This document shows positions 1-13,326 of a DNA stretch of 64,000 bases, piece by piece; the first letter of the stretch is position 1; each line of letters starts with the position of its first letter. The translations under genes were made by a program, and so were the position numbers. Source of the DNA: Oenanthe sinensis (lineage: Eukaryota > Streptophyta > Magnoliopsida > Apiales > Apiaceae). The notes beneath the pieces are model-generated. The model saw only the letters and a list, made by a program, of their open reading frames with translations, made no database searches and had not been told where the DNA came from. Location of the stretch: assembly GCA_028671895.1 (NCBI GenBank), contig CM053802.1, positions 11,911,631 through 11,975,630 on the forward strand, read 5' to 3'.

Positions 1-2440
1 AGAATTTAATTTATAAAAAAATTTATAATATAATTGTCGTATATGAAATGGTATGAGTTATATAAAAATTATTATAATAAAGTTATTTTACTGAATTAAC
101 TTTCCATTTATCAAAAATATGAGATTTTTTTACTTTTTACTGTATTTTTAAAATTTTGATGAATTTTATTATTTGATATTGTATTAAAATTTATAAATCC
201 ATAGAATTATAAATAAATAGATGTGCATGTGTATAATAGGAAATGAGAAATAAAAAAAAATTCCAAGTTGCTCGACAGATATTGACCGTAACTCGGTGGA
301 GATGTGTAATTGTGTATATCTGTAACGTCTTGACGCGTCGGTTTATGGGTGTAACACGGTAACCCAGTTTATGTCCTCGTACCATTCCATTTCAACGTAA
401 TAACTATTTTTATTTTCGTATTTAATTTGAATTTTGATTGATTTTTTGGATTTAAAAAAATAAATATATTTAAATTAAAATTCAAAAAGTATATTAAAAT
501 TTGATAACATGTAATAAATATTTTAAAATATCTTGATGTATTGAATTTAGATGTTTAAATATTCATTAAATTTTATTAAAATTCGATGATATCCGATTAA
601 GATTTTTAAATATTTATTAAAATTCGATGATATTTGAAAATTGATGGATTTTTTATTCGATAAATTAGTGAATTTTGATGAATTTTATAATATTTTATAT
701 TTTTTGAAATCCGTCTAAAATTTACAGGATTTTAAAGAAATTTACATCTATTTTACAAAATTTTAAGTCATTAGAATTAGTATAAAATTATTATTCAATT
801 ATAATCTTCCAAAATCTAAATATTATCCTAGTCTATTAAAAGTTTTTAAAATTCGAATTAAATACATTTTTTAAATCAAGTGACTTTCCAACTATTTATA
901 ATATATTAATAATAGTTTATAACACGTATAAAGTACGGATATTCTTATACGTATTAATTTAATATTAATATAAATATATATTCATTAAAATTAATTTTGT
1001 ATCTATTTAATAATTATTTAGATTAAAATTCCTTATTTTTGTGTAACAATATCTCTAAATTTGAATCGAATACGTCCTTTAGAATTTGTTAAAATATTCT
1101 ACTCCACCGAATTTTATAACACAGAGAATAAAGAAGAAAGGGAACACGTGAACTATCACGCTCCAGAACATGAGAGTTGAGTTTTAAAAGTTAAAACTCG
1201 TAAAAAAAAAAAATTAAGCAGAAAAGAAAAGGATTGGTAGGTAAGGTTGTTGGGGGCTTATAATTTTTCTTTTGACAAACATATAATTTATCAGCTCCAA
1301 AAGTCCATCTATTTTCAATTTACAACCGTTTTTAATTCCATTAAATTAAATGCTTCTTTATATTTCATGTTTACAAACATAGGTATTCTTCCAGGGAGGT
1401 TTCAAGGTGCCTTTGTTTTAAGCTCTCCTGTATTTTATGTAAATCTTGTATATGGCATATTTATTTCATCGGATAAGAACTTATAAATTAATATATATAT
1501 ATATATATAATTTTTAATTTATAAATAATTTATTATTAAATAAGTTAAACGGGCTTATAATTACGTGCCGGGAAGTATTTTTTTATATATTTTTAATTCT
1601 ATTATTTTCCAAAAAAGAAAAGGATCAGCTATAAGTTGCATCTTTTAAAATAGTCAATCAGTAATATTAACCGTATATACAGGTAGGCGTAGGGGGGCGT
1701 TGGTGAAGTGGGACCAATCCACATATTTTTTTCTTCAAACTTGAAACATTTCATTTGTTGAAATGCATACTCTGCCCCGTCTGCTAATGAATAGTACTTG
1801 AATACAACTCATGTCCAAACACTCAAAATATAAAGGGCCAATGGATCATACAGTTCAAACAATCAACGTACTTTCACACCAACTCTTAAGATCATAAGCA
1901 CCAGAGCTTGACCACATATTAACTTAGCTAGTGATATGATCGAGCTAATAGTATACTTGATTGGTAGGACATTGTTAGAGTGTCATTTTTCATGACATTA
2001 TCTAAATTTAGCTTATAATTATACGCTTTTTAACGTGCTCTAATGAGACAAGATTTTTTAGAATAGGTGAATGACATAGATCTTATACGCATGTTAAAAA
2101 TCAGTAAAGCCAAACAGGCAATCATACTGCCGATAGTTTCAGGTTTTTTCCCATGCAAACATCTCTTGCAACCAGCTAACCAAGGTGGAAATGCACCTCT
2201 CAAAAGTTTTAGTAGCTGGTGAAAAATCAAATCAATAAAATTACAAAACTAGCCTCAAATACAGTTTGATTCAGCTTTTCTCATGTACAAGAGCAAGTCC
2301 TTTGCATAGCTATTTTTGGTTTTATAGATATAATATAAAATAAAAAGTATTACAAAAATACTACTAACTACAATGCATAATTATATTTGGATGGAAGAAT
2401 GTATAAATGGATATTTTGTTCCATATTTATGACCAAAGAT
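1..2440. other. AT-rich intergenic DNA, no gene seen
   Basis: Very AT-rich sequence with only short, low-complexity open frames on either strand. Around 540-640 a short phrase close to attaaaattcgatgatat recurs a few times, giving a weak local repeat. An (AT)n run lies near 1490-1508. I see no recognisable protein, tRNA or rRNA here. Confidence 0.6.
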
Positions 2441-3018
2441 TAGGGCTGAAAACGAATCCGAGTAATCCGGGTTCGAACTCGGATTCGACTCTTCAAAAAC
2501 GAATATAATTCGTATTCGTATAAAAAACGAGCGAATTCGAATCTTATTCTATAATTCGAACGAATACCGAGTCGGATCTTACCACTATGATATTCGATCG
2601 TATTTATTTTGAGCAGTTTGAATACTTTTAGAATACTCGAATACATATTTATTATACATACTCGACTCGAATTCGTAAGTTATATATATTATTATATACA
2701 GTATATAATATTTATATTAAAATAATATTCTATAAAATGATCATATTTTAGTTTTTAGTGAACAATTATTCCAATATTCTTAATTTTATAAAATTATTAC
2801 ATACGATTCGAATTCAAATATGCTAAAACGAGTAATTCGGTATTTATTCGAGTCGAGCCGAATTAAATACGAATTTTAATATCCGAACTCGAGTCGAATC
2901 TGAGCAAAATATTAAAATTTTAATTCGAATCCTGACCGAATCTGAACGAATAATAATAAATTCGAGCCGAATCTAATCATAATGCTATTCGCACTTATTC
3001 GACTCGATTTCACCCCTA
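2441..3018. mobile_element. hAT-like non-autonomous DNA transposon, 578 bp
   Basis: The element starts TAGGGCTGAAAACGA and ends with the near inverse, so its two ends form imperfect terminal inverted repeats of the TAGGG...CCCTA type. It is flanked by an exact 8-bp direct repeat, ccaaagat, at 2433-2440 and 3019-3026. An 8-bp target duplication with TAGGG-type ends is the known signature of the hAT superfamily. The interior is rich in gaattcg/cgagtcga words in both orientations and has no transposase frame, so it is non-autonomous. Confidence 0.85.
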
Positions 3019-3714
3019 CCAAAGATGACTATAAATATAATTACCAAATCACCGATATCAATTATAAATGGAGTGTAAGTTGATCAATTTAAAATGAAAG
3101 TTAAATTTTAATATTGGACTTGCTCTAAGAACAACAACACTATCACCTAGCTTAATTTGGTTATATTAATGGTGCCTCCTCTCTGACTCGATCAACAACA
3201 CTCTCCAATGATGAGAGCTAGCTGCTGCTTGATGCCCTGACCACTTAAGATATCACTCTCCTCGGTTATTTTTTACATTTTTGTACATAGAACATTCTAA
3301 TTGTGTGTTATTTAAGTTTCTTGTAATTGAGCTAGCTAGCACTGCAAAAATGCCCAATTGTGACAGTATTCAAGTTCTTTCTAGTATAAAGTTTCCCTCA
3401 GGGAATTCCTCAAATATGGTATAAGATCTATCATTTAAATTAAAGAAAATAAGTACATATTTTTTTTGGACAGAACATAAAAATTTAAAATTAATTGCAC
3501 TAATGCTAAAATTTCAGCCGCCCGTTACAATATGTAACGCTTTTCATCTTACCGACACGTTAACAACATACACAATCTTGAATTAATTATCACTCGTGCC
3601 TGACACGTTTTTATAACACAAAATCTACATCTTTGACCACCGTATTCACTGCTACTACTTGTTATATCTATACTTTAACTCTAAACATATATAATTTCCA
3701 AACCCTACCCGTAT

Positions 3715-3723
3715 AAACCCTAA
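3715..3723 (+). promoter_or_regulatory. telo-box (AAACCCTAA) upstream of RRP6-like gene
   Basis: An exact AAACCCTAA lies 61 bases before the RRP6-like start codon. In plants this motif is enriched in promoters and leaders of ribosome-biogenesis and translation genes, which fits an rRNA-processing exosome exonuclease. Whether it lies before or after the transcription start cannot be told from the sequence. Confidence 0.55.
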
Positions 3724-3758
3724 ATCCCCAATTTCAATTCTCACAATCTCAAGTGTTA

Positions 3759-3824
3759 ATGCCAAATCAAGAACCAAACCCACATGGAGAAGAAGATAAC
3801 AGAGCCATTCTCTTCTTCAATTGA
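3759..3824 (+). promoter_or_regulatory. short upstream ORF overlapping the RRP6-like start
   Basis: An ATG at 3759 opens a 21-codon frame that is out of frame with the main start at 3784, runs across it, and stops at TGA 3822-3824. If the mRNA leader begins upstream of 3759, this overlapping uORF could lower translation of the main frame. No conservation data are available, so the role is inference. Confidence 0.35.
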
Positions 3825-6800
3825 AAAGCTGTCAGGTTCTTCTAGAGGTTTTCCATCTGACAAAGATTTTCACTTTTTTTACAATTTTGATGATTTCAAG
3901 TCCCCAATTACAGAAATTGATGAGAAATCACAGTCAATGATTGACTCTATTGGCAAATCATCAGCCCAATTGTTGAAAAAAGAGAGTGATGGTGATGGGT
4001 CTAATTGGTTAGAGAATGTGAATGATGAGATCTTGGATCAGCTTGATTGTTCATTGGATGAGTATAAAAAGATGGAAAAGAGTGAGGATGATGATGGATT
4101 TCAATTGGTTTGCGGAAAGAAAAAGAAGGGTGTTAGTGAGAATGTGGGTAAAGAAGGGGGACAGGGTTCTGGGGCATTTGATGTCAAGGTGGTTTCGAAA
4201 AATAAGAAGAGTTCGGGTACGAAGGCGAGAGTTCCATTTCATATACCTAGTATACCAAAGCCACAGGATGAGTATAAGATAATGGTTAATAATTATAATC
4301 AACCTTTTGAGCATGTTTGGTTGGAGAGGAGTGAAGATGGTACCAGGTTTATTCATCCATTGGTTAGTTTTCTTGGTCTTTTCAGTTTTCATCAAGTTTC
4401 AAAATTTATTCTCTTTTGCTCAGTACTTGGATTTTTTTTGTGTTTTCTGATTGATTCAGATGTGTTTGTGTGAAAGAAAGTAGTTATTTTGGTTATTATC
4501 ACTGCAAAATTGGGTAGTGTAATATAAACTTCTCTTGGTTTCATTTGTGGTAACTTGGACAATGAAATAACCATTTAGCTCGAAATTGATTGGTCAGTAG
4601 AATACTAGAATGAAATGGTATATATTGTTTAACCCATCCATTCTCATTAGATGTTTAATTTTCATTCCAGTTGAAACATGTTGATATGTTCAGTCCTATT
4701 CTATACAATTCTGAAGCATGTCACAAATATACACTCATATTTGAGCATATTTATGCTTATATTCTTTTATGAACTTTAATCACATGTATACATGCATACA
4801 CTAGGGAATATATAGGAATAAATGAGTGCATATAAAAACATACATACGTGCCAATTTACATGCATATGCGAGCACATATTCGAGTGCATACAAATGCGTA
4901 TGTATGCCCATTATGGGCCTGTACAAGTGCATGTTTCAGCACCCATACATGATACATAGCAAATCTACAAGTTTATATATGGATGCATATACAAATGCCT
5001 ATGCATTCCTACAAATGGTTGCATATAGTGCATATAAGAGCACATATAGAGGCCATACAAGGAAGCATAAGAGTGCATAACTGCATATATATGCACATAT
5101 ATGGAATTACAGATGCGCACATTCATAAGCTTATATTTAGTTGCATTTACTTGGTTGTATATGAGCTGATTTACAAGACACACATGCATATACTTCTCTG
5201 TGTGTATATATTCATGTATATGTAAATGTTTCATATTTTGTTAGACTGTTTATGAATATAAGTGTATACACAAAGTTCTTATTTACTGTTTGTTTTTTCA
5301 TTTTAACTTAACTAATATAGAGAAACAGGTGATCATTATTCGATCCTCTCACTATTCCATTCCTTATACATTCATATGCTCATCACATTTTTGCCTCATT
5401 CCATTCCGATCAAGTAAAAACAAGCTTATATTTTGCTCTAATTCTCTAAAGCTAAAGAGAATATGAATATGATTCTAAGACTGTCTACTGTGTACTGCAC
5501 ATAAAATGATTTACTGTTTGTTTTTTCATTTTAACTTAACTAATATAGAGAAACAGGTGATCATTATTCGATCCTCTCACTATTCCATTCCTTATACATT
5601 TATATGCTCATCACATTTTTGCCTCATTCCATTCCGATCAAGTAAAAACAAGCTTATATTTTGCTCAAATTCTCTAAAGCTAAAGAGAATATGAATATGA
5701 TTCTAAGACTGTCTACTGTGTACTGCACATAAAATGATATAATGCAATTTCCGAAGACATGGAAACATTAAGGACATTATTTTGGCTAAGATTTGTTTCA
5801 TACCATGGTATGTACAGGAAAGATATTCTGCCGCTGACTTTGTTGATAAAAAAATCATTGATATTAAGCGGGCAAAACCTCCTCCCGTAGAAAGTTCTCC
5901 ATACAAGCTTGTGGAAGAAGTTAAAGATTTGAAGGAGTTAGCTGCAACGCTCAAGGGTGTCAATGAGTTTGCGGTAATTTTAGCTTGATGCGATAATCCT
6001 ATGTGATGTTATGTTTTTTAAATTAGCTTAAGGTTGCAATTTTATTTCATGCCATCTGATGCATGGACAACACTCTCGAAATTGCAGATCTTATAACAAC
6101 ATACTTTAAATGGCTTAACTTATCAGGAAAGAATCACAAAAATTAATGGCTGAACTACTTTGGTTGTATTTAAAATATAATTTGTGGCTCTTGTTTAGGT
6201 TGATTTGGAACATAATCAGTATCGATCTTTCCAAGGATTGACTTGCCTCATGCAAATATCTACTAGAACTGAGGATTTTGTTGTGGATACACTAAAGCTT
6301 CGAGTTCAAATCGGTCCGTATCTAAGAGAAATTTTCAAGGATCCTACTAAGAAAAAGGTAGTTTTATACTAATCCCTTCCCCCCAGAAAAAAGAAAAAAT
6401 AATTTGTCATGTATCTTAAGCAAATTTGTACTGGCTATAGATTATTAACTGAATCTCACTTGCTAGGTCATGCATGGAGCAGATCGGGATATCATATGGC
6501 TTCAAAGGGATTTTGGCATATATATCTGCAATTTGTTCGACACTGGACAGGTTCTTTTCTGAATACTTTCTAATAGCTTTACGTTTGTTGCTTTAGATTA
6601 CATTTATATGTTCAGAACAGCTATGTTCAACTCACTCAGTGCACAAGGCTCCCAGCAAATAGCAGGGTCTGGGACATGCTAGATGTACACTGCCTAATCT
6701 CAACTTAGTCAGACTCTTTCCAGAACATTAAAACACGAATACAAGCGACCACTTGCCCACTATTGCAACCATTACTTTCAATGCTTAACGTTCAATGTCT

Positions 6801-9800
6801 TTTAATGGTTTGAATATATAATAATGGGCAACTCTGTGCTCACAAACTGAAGTCTTAACATTAGTTGGCAAATTATTATATTCTTTTAGCATAAGGTATT
6901 GTAGATACAAGCTCATAATTATCGCTTTGCTGACCGCTGACCCATTTCTAGGATTTAGATGGTCTTGGATTTGATATGCATTGCAAAGCTCAACTGGTTT
7001 CTATTTGTCAGTTCCTTTTTAGATATTATTGACTGATAAATGAATATTTCCATCAGTGGAAAGTGGAAACACATAAGCAGAGAAAGGGGGGGGGGGGAGG
7101 TGCATAGCTAGGCATATGGAGTGTTGGGTATTTATTGAGATTTACAATCTCACATATAAAAGAAACAGACTTGATATATACAATCTCACATGTAAAGAAT
7201 TTTAGTGCATGAAGTATAGATATGTTTTTCTTACTTTGGTGGGACTATTCCTGGATTCCTTGTGCATATATAATTACCTTTGTAAATATAGGATTCCTTC
7301 TTGGCATTGAAGTAATTGAGATAGTTTTATGTTTTTCTTGGAAATGCTTTTCCGTCCTTTTTAATATATCTTAGTTAAAAGAAAAACAAGGTTTATTTAC
7401 CACTTCTTGCGCAGAAGAGTGTTTCCATCTGGTAAATAAGGGACCGCAACAAGGCTATTAAAGTTCCATACTATAGAAAAGCTAGGGGTGGATAAGTGGT
7501 CTACACATCTTTAAATTATCCTTTCTCAACACCTTTATGGAATATACAAGAAACTTGTGGATATAAATATGTGAGTGTTACTGTATAGGATTCGCTTCTG
7601 TTATGTGTCTCCTCTCCTTTAGTGCTCTCATTTGGTTATGTTGCAGATGGCATACTAGTCCATGTAAACTGGTAGCTCTTATTTAACTTCTCTTAATTAG
7701 TTATCAGAGAATATAAAAATTGTCTACACTAAAAGGAGAACATGAAATTACAACTCTCTAGATAACCCGTTTAGTAGAACTGTTTACTTGCTTATTTGTT
7801 TGTTGTATACCTTCTGGCTGTTGTGGCTGATCTTGTAAATTAGAAGCATATTATCTTCTGCTGCGCCTCATATGTTTTACATTTTCATTATGATTCTCCG
7901 CAATAGACTATGGTGTGGTAGATTTAACGTTATTTTCCCTTAACGAATTTTAAAGGCCTCAAAGGTATTGAAGTTGGAAAGACATAGTCTAGAATATCTG
8001 CTGAATCACTTTTGTGGAGTAGCAGCAAACAAAGAGTACGTTCTGTATTCACGACAGTAACTCTGTCATATGTCTTTTCCTCTATTCTAACAAGGTATGT
8101 ACTGACTAGCATACTTGTTGCAGATACCAGAATGCAGATTGGAGACTACGTCCTCTTACAAAGGAAATGCTAAGGTAGTCTAGGAGCTATTACATTTTGC
8201 TCATATTGTTGACTTGTCATATTCAAGAATTTTCAAACTGTTTGCAAAATAGTGGTAAGCCTTTTAAAATTGAGTCTAATACAATGAGATTCGTATGCTG
8301 ATGGTATCATTCTTTTCCGTTATGCAAATCATTAAATATTTTTTGGCTAATATAAGATGATTTAGGATACCGGATACTTTATCATTTTCTATAATGACAC
8401 TTATAATGTACAGAAGTTGTAGTTGATCACATTCTAAAATCATCAAGTATTCATTTTGTATCACAAGATGATTAGGGTTCTGAAATGAGAAAGTTTGCTG
8501 TATCAATTTGCTAGTTTAGTGATAATATTTTTTTTTGATTTCCATTGGTCTGTTTACTTTTTATTTTTATTTTTATATGCTTACAGATATGCTAGGGAAG
8601 ATACACACTATCTGCTGCATATCTATGATCTAATGAGAGTCCGTTTGCTCTTTTCGTCTAGCGACTCTGAGTATTCTGAAAGTGCCCTTTTAGAGGTAAT
8701 TTGTCTCCATTTGTTCCATGTGCTCCTAATATAGGAGTAGTTGCAAAAATATCATGCTTAACACGTTCTTTAGATGTATCACTTGATAAGAATGATTATC
8801 AGCATGTTATTTATTTTCTTCTATAGATCTTAAGTACATTATTATGCTAGTACCACGGTGGTTTTTCCTACAATGTATTGGTTTACTTGGGCTCATTTAT
8901 CCTTTTTGAAGGATCTTATTGCTTTACATTCATAAACTGTTGTTTGTGTAGAGTGTCCATGTCACGTCATGCTTATGAAAGATCATCGTTTCTTCAGGTA
9001 TACCAACGTAGTTATGATATATGCATGCAGCTTTACGAGAAAGATGTTATGACGGACAGCTCTTTTCTGTATATATATGGGTATATTGCTTATTTTTTTT
9101 TATGCATTTTAATTGCATGAATTTTCTGAAGCCACCTGTGCAAAAAATTATATTTATACATTTGATATGTATTGCTGTTGTGATGTAGTTTATTGTGTAA
9201 CTGTATGCCTTTTCTGGTTCTAATTCAGGTTACAGGATGCTAATCTGAATGCTCAACAACTTGCGGTAGTTGCTGTACGTTGGTTCCAATCTTTCATATA
9301 TCTTTTGCGGAATTTTTCTTTAGCTATCTACTTTTTTATTTCTTAACTTCTCCCGATCTTATGTATAAAAATGTTTGTGTATATATTAATTATTAAGTAT
9401 AGATCCGCAACTAACATAAAATACCAGCAGTGTTTCGTCTGAAGTTTATACTGGTGTTTTAAAGTTTTCATATGCTCCATTGTAAATTGCACGAGGGTTT
9501 TAATCCTGATCATTTGTCTTGGATGTTGTAATTAATATTTTTGGTGAACAAATGTCATATTTAACTCTAGCTGTTGGTCTTTGGCCATTGTGTGTGTAAG
9601 TAGTATATGTATATAGTTTTAAGCCATTGCAATGATGTTGCAATATACATCAGGATTCGGTAAATTGTCAATTATAATGAGAATGGTACTCATGTCAGTT
9701 TGTTGTGTCTGCTGCTGCATCTTCTCCGTCTATTTAATGAATCAATTTTGTATCGTGGGATTGTATGAGGGTTGGCTATAATATTGATTGTTATATCCCT

Positions 9801-12800
9801 TGTTAAATAAATTAATACATGTTACCTCCTCATTTTCATAATAGGGGCTTTGTGAATGGAGAGATGTTGTTGCCCGTACCGAAGATGAAAGCACTGGTTA
9901 TATATTGCCAAATAAAACTCTTCTTGAAATTGGTATCTTGGCAACTTATATGAACTTTAAAAGTTTTGCATTAGCTTCTGTTACTGCTATTTCTATGTGG
10001 TTCATTGACTTCTGATCTGTTTATTTCAACTTTTGTACAGCTAAACAGATGCCTCTAACAACCAGTAGCTTACATCAGTTGGTGAAATTAAAGCACCAGT
10101 ATGTCGAACGCAATCTTGATTCTGTTGTAAGCATCATCAAGCATTCCATTCAAAATGCCTCATGTTATGAAGCTATTTCTGAACAACTAAAGGAGGCATA
10201 CACAGAGGCAGTAAGTTGTAGATACAAGCAGGATTAAACCTCCATAGATCTTAAATTAAACTTACTGAATTGTCAGACTTGTTTGTATACATGAGATAAT
10301 TTATGTAGACTTCTCCTAGAGAGAATTATGGATCATGATGATTGAGGTGTGAGTATGGAGATATAGAGTTCACTATATATTAATATAGTTATATAAATAT
10401 ATGTATGTGTGTGTGTATATATATATGTATGTATTGTTTTTGCAGAAATATTATAAACCTTGATTATTATCTACATTCGAGTATCTCACACATCCTATAT
10501 ATATATATATATGGCTACTGTTTGACATCCTAATATTCTAGTATCCTACTATATAAAATAAATCATTTACACTCTTGAAATATATTATAGTGTGTTTTAT
10601 AAGTTTTTAATCTAATATGATGGGTCCACATATATAATTATAGGTACAATTATAGTATATAATAGTTAATTATAGTGATAACATATAGTTATAACTTACA
10701 AGATATGATACTTAGTCCCATAATTTAGTCATATTTTGGCTCTTGAAGGTTAAATTGACCAATTCTGACCATCAAATTAATTATATTACATAATTATATG
10801 ATAATATAAAATTTTAAAAATTAATAATAAAAAAACTTTGGCTAATCTATTGTATAATGGAATTTGTAAATTTGTAAAATTATAAATCAATAATTTTTAA
10901 TTGCAAGTCAAAATTTGGTCAACTTTTGAAAAGTCAAATGAGACAAAAAATATGGGATAGGGAGGGAGTAAGTTTTTCTAATACATTTTTTCCCACAAGT
11001 TGATATTTTAAAGTTCTTTTAAATATAAAGATTAAAGGGTAAATTACATATTGATGGCCAGATTTTACCTAATCTAACACTTTCATGGCTGAATTTTCAA
11101 ATTCACATTTTGGTGTCTATACATTGATTTAAATTTTCGAGAAAGTGGCGATCAGCCACTTTTTGGAAGGTGGAAGTAATATCTGCCACCAAACTGAGAA
11201 ATTGAAAATTCACCACCAAAGTGCTTTACTAGGTAAATTTCAGCCACCGGTTTACAATTTACTCTAAATATAAATTCTTAGCATGAGAAGAAAGAAGAGG
11301 AAATAGAGATTATAGAGCACAAAAAAAGAAACAAGTATTAACTAGAATGAACACAAACTAGAAAAGTGAAGAAGAATAACAAGAGAAGTCGCAGGGAGAA
11401 CCTGTGGCATATGTTACTCAGGGGGTAGTAGCTAATTACAAACTGAACTGGACTTCTTCTCTCTAATGGGATGGGTCGAACATATCTAGGTCAGGTTAAA
11501 AGATTAGAGATCCAGAAACTAAGGCAACACGGCCACCAGAGCTCGATGCCTTTTTAAGCGGCAAGACACCATGATAACACTGGTTATTTTTAAATCAAAT
11601 AACGTAGGCATGGTTTTCAAAATATTTTCTTCTATAAGTTCTTTTTTCCTAGCTGAGTATAGACAAATCAATTGCAGGATAGATCAAATTTAGGGCTTGC
11701 ACTATCTAATCCATCTAAATATCTAACTTGCAGTGACAGGAGTATATGTCTTCGTAAAGCTAAATGAGCAAAACGGAGTATCCAAAACTAGCTTCTTTCC
11801 ATTTTATTTTTGTTATTTCATGAACTTCAGACTTGAGCAGTACACACTAGGGTGCCATTAAATATTTCTATTTTCTCCCCCGAAAGGATTCCATAAATGT
11901 AGGAAGAAAACTTTCCATCAGTATATGTTCAATTTCAGAAGTCAGACCTGAAATGCATTAGAGATAACAGTCTACCTCCTCTCTGGACGCACCCCCCTTG
12001 AAGTGTTCTAGGTATGATTAGTAAATAATTTATACGTGACTGACATTTCATGTGTGGCGTACTATTGATATATGTGGAACTTATATGTTTCTCCCTTGCC
12101 TTTTCCCCCCCACTGACATGCTTACTACAAGGCGCCTAGGATATGTTATGAGACCTTGAAGAAATCAATTAAACATACAAGGTTTATGTTAATCATGGCA
12201 GAGGTAACAAAATGTTCTGCTGTATAATATTTAGTAATTATTCTAAAAGCTTCAATATATAAAATCTTTCTGTTTCATATTACTTGAGAGATCTGCCACA
12301 TAGAATAGGTAGTCCGAAAACATTACTATGTAAAATAATTATATTACAGATCAAGTGGTCTAAAACATATATGAAGAAAGGGTGCGTCCAGACATGTACG
12401 CGATGTACTGAAGGAAAATAAATTAAGAAAAAGGTTAGAAGGGTGAATGCTCTAATACGTCATAGATAAGAATTTTGGCCAGAGGGTATGCTAATTATTT
12501 TGTATTCGTCTTAATCCAGTAAGTATGATATTTTAAGCTATATATTGTCTCGAATAGCATAATATTGTATAAATATATATAATTAAGAAGATGATTTTCA
12601 AGTTATTTTTGTACACATATATATATTTCGCTTGGGCCTGCCACGTAAATGTTGCATGCTTCTAATTTTTACGTTGAAGTTTATAATAATATGGAAATAA
12701 CACTTTTATATGTAGAAATATCATATTCCCTGTAATTGATTGTAAATGCCAATATAGCTCATTTTTTGATTTACCGATTCAATGTCAGAAACCATATAAG

Positions 12801-12996
12801 TATCTGCAGACACAAATTAGCTCTTGTGATGCTCGGACTCTCTGAATGGCTTAGCCGTACACTGTGTCGACATGACACGACACTGATCCGGATCCAGAAA
12901 ACGGACACTTCATCTTCGACAATTATACTATCTTTTAGCAATTTGCATCTATGTTAACAATCTCTTGTATATATATATATATGCCTGAGCTATAAA

Positions 12997-13034
<38 letters not shown>

Positions 13035-13292
13035 GAATGCTCAAAAGAAAACCAATATTTTGGAGAAAACTAAGGTACTTTTATCAACCGTTGATTTCTG
13101 ATTGATCTGATGGTTCATATTAAATTAGACTATTAAATTAGAATATTAGTTTTCTTTTCAGTTGTTTGACATTTATTTACATATATTTGGAAACTATTAC
13201 AATTTTGTTAATTATATATGTTACTATTATAATGAACGGTGTAGATGATGGTCTCTAAGTTTCCTATCTAAAAAGTTTTCTCTAGATCCCTA

Positions 13293-13326
<34 letters not shown>

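Noticed and set aside
4363..4473. Extension of the RRP6-like first exon to the stop at 4473
   Set aside because: The coding similarity stops at HPL (4362) where a GT donor lies, and the next conserved block resumes at 5818 in phase; the extension is hydrophobic intron translation.
4826..5234. Overlapping 80-90 residue open frames on both strands at 4.8-5.2 kb
   Set aside because: They are translations of the CATA-rich simple repeat in an intron, with Tyr/His/Met/Ile-biased composition.
8951..8997. An extra RRP6-like coding segment just before exon 8
   Set aside because: It is open and joined to exon 8, but using the AG at 8949-8950 or 8951-8952 would break phase with exon 7, while the AG at 8996-8997 joins LLE to VYQRSYD perfectly.
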